A stretch of DNA of 64,000 bases from positions 3,724,062 through 3,788,061 of the forward strand of contig OY755241.1 of NCBI GenBank assembly GCA_963576725.1, read 5' to 3'. Under the pieces are notes generated by a model that worked only from the letters and a program-made list of their open reading frames with translations, was not told the origin of the DNA and did no database searches. Below are positions 54,401 through 63,400 of the stretch, piece after piece. The position numbers and the translations under genes are program-made. Source of the stretch: Azorinus chamasolen (Eukaryota; Mollusca; Bivalvia; Cardiida; Solecurtidae). Numbering within the stretch: position 1 is the first letter of the stretch; every line of letters begins with the position of its first letter.

Positions 54401-57400
54401 GGTTAAAAAACAATTTGGATCTTGATAAGATGCTGATTCACTCGGGATCTGAACTGGATCCAAAAGGTCATCACAGACTTTCCATTGGCAGCAAAAGACC
54501 GAAAGATTAAAGATATTTGATCTATTCTAACCTTGGAAAGATTTTAAGATTTTTGTGCCATGTAATTATTTTTTCTGTGACTTTCTTTACCTTGCCCTGT
54601 TTGAGGTTCTGGGAGAGCTCCCTCATTCTGCGGCGTAGGTCCATGTTGGGTGTGGTCTCCTGTTTCATGCTGGTCATTGTCTGTGTGTCCTGTTCCACAC
54701 GGTCTTTGAGAGCTACATTCTGGGCCTGGAATGTAAGGCAAATGACATTGGCTAACTATACTCTAACATTAAACTTGGATTGTTAATTATTTTCACATCC
54801 TACTAGTTGTTTATAATCAGACTACACAGTACAACAGTACACTTCATTTAAAACAGTTTCTAAAACACAATTTCTTAAAACACAACTTTTAAAACACAAC
54901 ACTACCATTAAACTGTTATTGAGCTTTATATTGTTATTTAATCAGATGGGTATACAAAGACTCCAGCAGCAGAGTCTAGCACCAGGCTTACCTTTACTGT
55001 CTCCAGCTGGGACATGAGTTTTCTCATCTCATCGTCCTTCCTGTTTGCATCTTTCGTCTTCCGCTCACCCTCCAAAGCCTTCGCCTTCTCTGTCTGCAGC
55101 TGTTTCTCCATGGTCTGCTTCTCAGACTGAAGAATTATCACAAAACAGTCTACAGTTGACCATCAAAATGAAGTCTATTTCTGGGGGTTTATTACAGATA
55201 GTAGCTTAATGAAGGACAACAGTAATGCAGAAAGCTCCACTAGCTCATTTTTGTATAACTTTCATCCTGCATTAATCCATCCCCCTATAAGCTATTTTTA
55301 GACCCAACCTCTTTGAATTAATCTACCGAAAAGGAGCATTAACTAGAGAAAATTCTAGAATTTTGTAGTTTGAAACCATTGTGATAAATGGAGCATTTGC
55401 TCCTATAGGAGCAAATGCTCTATTTCTCACAATGGTTTCAAGAAGTGACTGTTACAAAGGCTTAGAAAGGCATATTTATGGAGGAAAGGGTTAATCAACC
55501 AGCTGCTTTAATCAACTTCTATATTTATTCATTATATGGTTGCTATCATAGATAGTGTTTAAACTGTAAATAAATTAAAACTTTAAGGCTTCGCTGGTTT
55601 GGACATGTCAAGCGGCACTGCCAAGACAGTTTGTCATTCAAAATCCTCCAGCAAGTTTACCCCATTACCTCATAGGCTATTTTAAGACCTAAAACTTCTT
55701 GAATAAATCTACTGAAAATGAGCATTTACTAATAAAAAGGAAAAGTTTAGAATTGTGTAGTTTTGAATCCATTGTGATAAATAGAGCATTTGTTACTATA
55801 GGAGCTGTCTGATCTGGGTCTACTCTTGTTTGCAAATACATGAAAAGGAAATTATATGAAGGAAAGGGTTGACACTGATGTGATATTCTACTCTGAAAAC
55901 TCAGCATTGAAAAGGACTGACTTTTGGTTAACCCTTTCCTCCATAAATACCTCTTTCTACGCCTCTGTAAAAGTCACCTGTTGAAACCATTGTGATAAAT
56001 AGAGCATTTGCTCCTATAGGAGCAAATGCTCTATTTATCACAATGGTTTCAAACTACAAAATTCTAAAATTTTCCTTTTCTCTAGTCAATGCTCCTTTTC
56101 GGTAGACTTATTCAAACCGGTTGGATCTAAAAATAGCCTATGAGGGAATCTGTTAAAGCAGACAATAAATCTCTAAGGTTGACATTTCTATACTTGTCAT
56201 GACATTATGTTTTTAAAACAACTAATGATATGATAGAATGGATGAAAATACATAAACAAATAACAAAGACAAAGCTGGACAAAAACACACAACAAAACAT
56301 TTCGTTTCCAGTTTCACATCCATTTACAACTAATCCAAATTATTTCAGGGTCTTGGATAAGAATAGAGATTTGTGAGTAAAACGTAATATATTTTAAGCT
56401 TTATCATAAAAAACAATCTCACTTGCATTATTGAAACAGAATCTATCTAACCATAGAGTGGGTATTCAAAATTTCTCTGTAAAATAAACATGACACTGTT
56501 TATGCACTTGATGGCATCAACCCATTACCTGGTAAATATTCATAAAAGGAATAATGACATCATGAATATTTATTAGCTGAATTTTAAAAATGTCATTTAC
56601 ACAGGAAACTTTTGACATGACAGAATCTGTAGAATCAGATCTATATCATTCCATAAGTAAACAGAGCAGACCTACAGGAGCCATCTGATCTGGGTCTACT
56701 CTGTTTGCAAAGGCAATAACCCTTTCCTCCATAAATACGCCTTTCTATGCCTCTGTAATAGTCACTTCTTGAAACCATTGTGATAAATAGAGCATTTGCT
56801 CCCATAGGAGCAAATGCTCCGTTTATCACATTGGTTTCAATACTACACATTTCTAATATTTTCCTTTTCTCTAGTAAATGCTCCATTTTGGTAGATTTAT
56901 TCAAAGAGATTGGGTCTAAAAATAGCCTATGCGGGGATGTGTTAAAGGCATATTTATGGAGTAAAGGGTTAAACAATATTACCTGGTAAATATTAATATC
57001 AGAAACAATGACATGATATTTATAAGCTGATCTTTTAAAATGGTCCATGAAAAAAATAATTGTTTTACTTTGTCGGAAACTGCAGAATTAGGTCTTTGTA
57101 ATTCTATCAGTTAACAGATTCTGTTGTATTTAGACTTATCTCTTCTCTTGCTGAATTTTAAAATATGGTTTCTCCTTCTTTACCGATGTCCTGTTGTATA
57201 CTATACATGTAATTACATATATCTTCACTGTCTACAACTATTTCTCTGTCCAATCACTGCTGTGGAGTGCACTGGTTACACAATCAACTTGTAAATAAAT
57301 GCGGTCTCATCAGGATCTGCACTATTTACAGGTAGGTATATTAACATGAACAACAAGAGAATGGTATATTTCACATGTCCATGAACAAGTAGACTTCTAT

Positions 57401-60400
57401 TGAAGCTCTGGTGCTAGAAGACTGTTCTGTCCAGGGGAGGTTACTCTAGGAGGGTTGTATCAGTACGCAGGTTACATACTTATCCTGCACACCTTCTTGT
57501 CCTCCGTAATATTAACCCTTTCCCGTATGGACTATTTTAAGATACAACCTCTTTGATCAAATCTACCAAAAAGGAGCATTAACTAGAGAAAGGGAAATTC
57601 TCAGAATTTTCTAGTTTTGAAACCATTGTGATAAATAGAGCATTTGCTCTACAGGAGCAAATGCTCTATTCATCACAATGGTTTCACAAAGTGAGCTTTA
57701 CAGAAGCGTCAAAAGGCATCAATATACAGGAATGGGTTAACAATAAATGCAAGTCCATCTTGCTAAAGATGACAAGCCTGTCTTAACCCTTTCCCTGTTC
57801 TAGATTTAGTCTGAATTTCAATACCTACTGAATATTCATGGACAAAATAGGTATAATGAAATATGGAAAGTGGAACATTGCAGTCATTTTAGAAATTAAA
57901 GAAACATATCTATCAAATGGAGCACACCCTGATCAGATGGCTCCTCTAGGAGCTGTCTGATCTGGATCTTCTCTGTTTGCAAATGCGTGAAAAGGCATCT
58001 ATATGAAGGAAAGGGTTAAAGTCATACATTTCTGTAACATTATTAGATTTTAAAGTTAAATAAGCTTTTGCATTATTAGTCAATGGAGGTGCATACCCGG
58101 GACTTAGCTTTTATGGTTTAAAAAACTTTTCTAGTTCTTCTTGAACTTTTTTTTTTATCCCTTCCCCTGTTCAATATTCATGTGAGAAATTATCATATCA
58201 TCAATATTTATTAGCAGAAATTTTACAATGTAAACTATTCAAGGAAATGTTTTACATTTGCAAAAGCTGTATAATCAGATCTATATCATGTTAAAAGCAA
58301 ATAAAGCAGACCCTGATCAGATGGCTGCTAGAGGAGCCGTCTGATCTGGATCTGCTCTGTTTGCAAAGGCGGGACACGGCGTCTATATGAGAGAAAGGGG
58401 TTAATACTAAATAATCAAAATTGACTGCATGGCCCATCAGTCTTTGATTACTGTGTTCATTCAGTGTGTTAGGCTTCTTTAACTCTTTGCATGCTAATGA
58501 CAGATTCTCCTGCCATTTGTGACCTATGCAAACAGTTTGGATACAGATCAAGCCACACAACATGTGGGGCTTGATCTGAGATCCAAACTGTTACTCAGGC
58601 TTGTCAGATAGAAAATTACTATAGTTTTGAAAATGTTGCAGACGACAATGACAAAATCACTTAGCATGCAATGAGTTAAATTTGCTACGGGATTCTGCAT
58701 GACAAACAGTGAAGATCCTGACCATAGGGCTCCTAGAGGAGCCGTCTGATCAGGTTCTATTCTGTTTGAAAATGTCAGTACACTCATTTCCCCAACTCAA
58801 AGGGTTCAATCCTTTATAGTTTAATTTCATGAAGATCCATATTGTCTGTTGGCCAGTGACTTTAAGTAAAGAAGAACTGATATCGTTTTGGGTATATGAG
58901 TGCTTAATGCTGGGTAAGGGTCATGCAAAAAAGCCTTTTGAAGATTTCTGCATGACCTTTACCCTGCATTAAGTTGTCTTGGAGACTAGCATAAGTACTA
59001 ATTTGAACATAAGCTCTTGATACATTTGTATATAAAAGTACACTTCAGCTTCTTTACATAATTACAAGCCTTAACAAAACAAAAATATATCTCCAGCAAT
59101 ATGATGTATTTACATTTTTATTAATGTATAAAACCTCTCTAAAGCAACCACCAAAAACCGTCCAGTTCTGGGTCTTAAAGGCATGTGGTAGCTTAACCCA
59201 TTTGCTCCCAATGGATTCTTCCATGTTTACATATTGGATTAGTCCATTTTTTATCTAAGGGGTGCCTGGCCTAAATTTTCAATGTCGTTTCTTTTATATT
59301 GAAATTCCTATCAGCAAACAGTGTAGACTCTGATCAGACGCTGCATTATGCAGCGTCTGATCAGAGTCTACAGTTGCCTACGTCCCATATATGGGATCGT
59401 GGGAGCAAATGGGTTAATGCAGGGCAAAAGTTATTCAGAAAGCTCCAATAAGAGTTTTCTGCATTATTTTCATTCTGCATTTAGCAACCACCTGCTTTTA
59501 AAGATGCTCCTGCTTCTTTATCAACTCATTTCCTGTCAGAAATAATGACACCATGCATATTCATTAGCTTAATGCTTACAATCGTATATGAACAGTTGAT
59601 TTTTTTACCTTGGCAGAAAAATAGGATCAGCAATAAGAAACCAAAGCTGACCCTGGTCAGATGGCTCATACAGAAGCCATCTGATCTGCATCTACTCTGT
59701 TTGCAAAGAAGTGAAAACGTGCTTTTATCAGGTAAAGGATTAAGTGATCGCTTAAAAGAGGTTCTGGTGTATATTCAGCACAAAAAAGGCATAAAAAGGC
59801 AGGTGTTTAATTGATATACATACAGAGCAACAGATAAAAGTGCGTACTCGAATACTAAAATCATCAATTCTCCACCAAACCCTCTCTTTGAGACGATTCT
59901 AAAGAATGGTCGCAACATAGGGTTTGGTGGAGAAATAAAGAAGTTATTCTTAAAAATGTTTTAATTCATGCATCTTATCTGGACCTCTGGTCTCTATCAG
60001 GTTAAGGGTTAAGTGGCCTCTTAAGAGAGATTTTGGTGTACATTCAGTATAAAAAGGCAGGTGTTTAATTGATATACATATAAATTGTTTACAGACAGTA
60101 ACTGTTCACTATCAGCTGTTTACAGACAAGCTCTCTACCAGCTGCTATACAGACAGCTACATGTGTACCTGGCCCACCTTGACTATATCAGACTGGGAGG
60201 TGGAGTCTTTGAGTTCTTCTTGAGAGAACATTTTAGTAACTTTGTCATGTGGTATAATACCGCTGATACCACACTCGACGTTACTGGCTCTCTGACTTTG
60301 GATAATCTCGGTTTCCTTCAAGCAACACAAGTAATGTCAATCAACATGCATATTTTTTATATCATTTGTCAATCCATATTCAATCAAATTTAAAACTATT

Positions 60401-63400
60401 TTCCGAAAACCAATATACTTAATTAACTTCCTTAGAATTTGTGTATTATTGTATTTTTGTTCAAAATTTTCAGAAAGAATGCCTTACAATATATAATCAA
60501 ATAAGATTCGCTTTAATGTTAATAAGACATTCAGACACTATTTGCCTTATAATTTTTTATTAGGTTTACTCATAATTTTATTTCATTACAGATTTAACAC
60601 AATCCCTCATAGGCTGTTTTAAGACCCAACCACTTTGAATAAGAAAAGGAATTTTTTTTATAATTGCACAGTTTTTAAACTATTGTGATAAATAGAGCAT
60701 TTGCTCCTATGGAGCAAATGCTCTGTTTACCACAATGGTTTCAGAAAATGACTTATATAGGGGCGTCAAAAGACAACAATATAAGGGAATGGGTTAATAT
60801 TCTTAACAGTATTAAGTCTTACTTGAATATTCATGAAGTTAAGAGTTCAGGTTAAAAATATACTAAAAGTTACAACTGTTAGAACTATTGTTAGAACTAT
60901 TTATCAGAGCTACTAAACGGTGCGTATTCAAATATTAAAATTGTCTTTTCTCTACCAAACCCTATGTTGTGACCACTCTTTAGAATCATCTCGAAGAGAC
61001 GATTCTAAAGAGTGGTCACAACATAGGGTTTGGTGGAGAAATAAAGAAGTTATACTTGAAAATATTATAATTTACGCATCTTGCTCTGTATTGATAATCT
61101 ATATTTTTGTTGTTTACTGCTCTATATTTCACCTGTATAGTCTGCTGGTTTAGTTTACTTGAGGCATTACTAGAAAACGATGTGGATTGTTTATGGGAGA
61201 TTATGCCCCTTACTTCACTCTCCACCTGACCAGCAACAGTTGCTTGAATTACCTCCCCTTCCTAGGGCAGAAATACAGGTACATATTATGCAATATTTAC
61301 TTTTTATTTCATGATAATAATAACCAATAGTCTGAAAGAAGTTAAACCTTTACTCCATAGACATGCTTTTGAAAAAAATTATACCCACATCAGACTGCTC
61401 CTGTAGGAGCCATATGATCTGGGTATGCTCTGTTTGCTTAACCCTTTCCCTGTTCTTTGTTTATTTCAAATTTCATTACCTACTGAATATTCATGAACAA
61501 AATAGTTATAATGAAATATGGAAGCTGGAGCATTATAGCCAATATAGAAACTAAAGAAACATATCTATTAAATTCTAATAGCAAACAGAGCAGATCCTGA
61601 TCAGACGGGTCCTCTAGGAGCCGTCTGATCTGGGTCTACTCTGCTTGCAAACGCGTGAAAACACGTTTATATGAAGGGAAGGGTTAAGAAATGATTTAGA
61701 TCAGATTTTACAGTTTACCTGGGCTATTTTTTCTTTTTCACATTCAATTGTAAATTTGAAGCTTATTAATATTCAAACATATTTTCTTACATGAATCTTC
61801 ATGGAGTAAAGGGTTAATTAATGAATAAATTCCAAAGATGGTTCATGGTTCTAAAAGCATATTTGAGTTTTTCTAGCAATTATGATTATTATTGAGCTTC
61901 ATTTTACATTCTGTTTAATATTTAGGTAACGTAAACTTATTTCAGTCAGTAATCAGTAAACCTAATACATTGTGTATATCTAATGTTTGTGTCAATCTTA
62001 CAGAAAATTAAGCACTAAGTACACAAAAGAAAAAATGATTTTCCAAATTAAATGAAGTTGAACACAAAATCATTTGTAATCTATCTAAGTATCTTCATTA
62101 ACATTAATGAATGACTCTCTGCAGGCTAGTGTTAGGTTACATTGTCCTATAAGCCGTTTGTACCTTTGACACATTGACAGAGCTCCCAGAAACTGACACA
62201 TCAGTTGAACCGTTACCCCAAACTTTTGGAATGAACTCCGGATCCTGTCCCAATGGACGACACATACATAAAACGTGCATACACACACAAACACAGCACA
62301 ATACACTACATGAAGAAGCACATAGTGACAAAACATACAGAAACACAAACAAGAGTACAGTAAACCCTCACAACGGAGGTGTCTGTATCCAGACATTTTG
62401 CTGGTATAATAAGGTTGCTGTTATAACGAGTTTAAATATGAAAGGAACCATATGGCCAGTTTTAAACTAGTACCAACATGTGAACGCTTAATGCAGAACA
62501 CAAGAAATGCAAAAAGCTCCCTTTTGGGAGCTTTTTGCACTTCTTGTGTTTTGCATTAAGTGACCGCCTGTCTTATTTGCATTGCACCTATTTATTAAGT
62601 GGTTGTTTCAAAGATTTTACAGTGATTTTGCTACAATGCATACTGCCGGTATAATAAGGGTGACATTATAACCAGTGCCGGTATAATGAGGGTTCACTGT
62701 ATGTTGATGATTATTGTAAGATATAGGAACACAATGGGATATATAAACACAATAAAAAGTATGTTGATGATGAACCCTTTCCCTGATCTATATTTATTCC
62801 AGATCTCAACAGATACCGAATACTACATGGACAAAAAAGTTATAATGAAATATGGAAGGTGGAACATTGTAGCAATTTTGGAAAGGAAAGAATCAGATCC
62901 CTAAAATTCCTTAAGCAAACAGAGCAGACCCTGATCAGATGACTCCAATAGGAGATACACAGATAAATGTGTATACTCAAGTACTAAAATCATCATTTCT
63001 CCATCAAACCTTGTGTTGTGACTACTCTTTAGAATCATCACAACATAGGGTTTGGTGGAGAAATAAAGAAGTTATTCTTGAAAATATTTTAATTTATGCA
63101 TCATATCTGGACCTCTGCTTAACCCTTTACTCCATACTTTTGGCACCTTTGCAAACAGCATAAACCCATATCATATGTCTGATCATGGTCTGCTCTGTTT
63201 GCTTATCAAATAACGTAGATCTATTTCTAAGAAAGTATGAAATTGTTCTCTTTTCTTTGATTTTCAGGGTAGACATTTAATCAATTTCTTTAACCCATTC
63301 GCGCATAGGCTATTTTTAGATCCAACCTCTTTGATTAAATCTACCAAACAGGAGCATTTACTAAGGAAAAAAGAATTTTCTGAATTCTGTAGTTTTTAAA

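Noticed and set aside
62085..62396. 103-codon Cys-rich minus-strand frame upstream of exon 2
   Set aside because: It reads a GT-rich simple stretch (TGTGTTTGTGTGTATGC-type) in the intron before the exon; only 62164-62244 has exon character.
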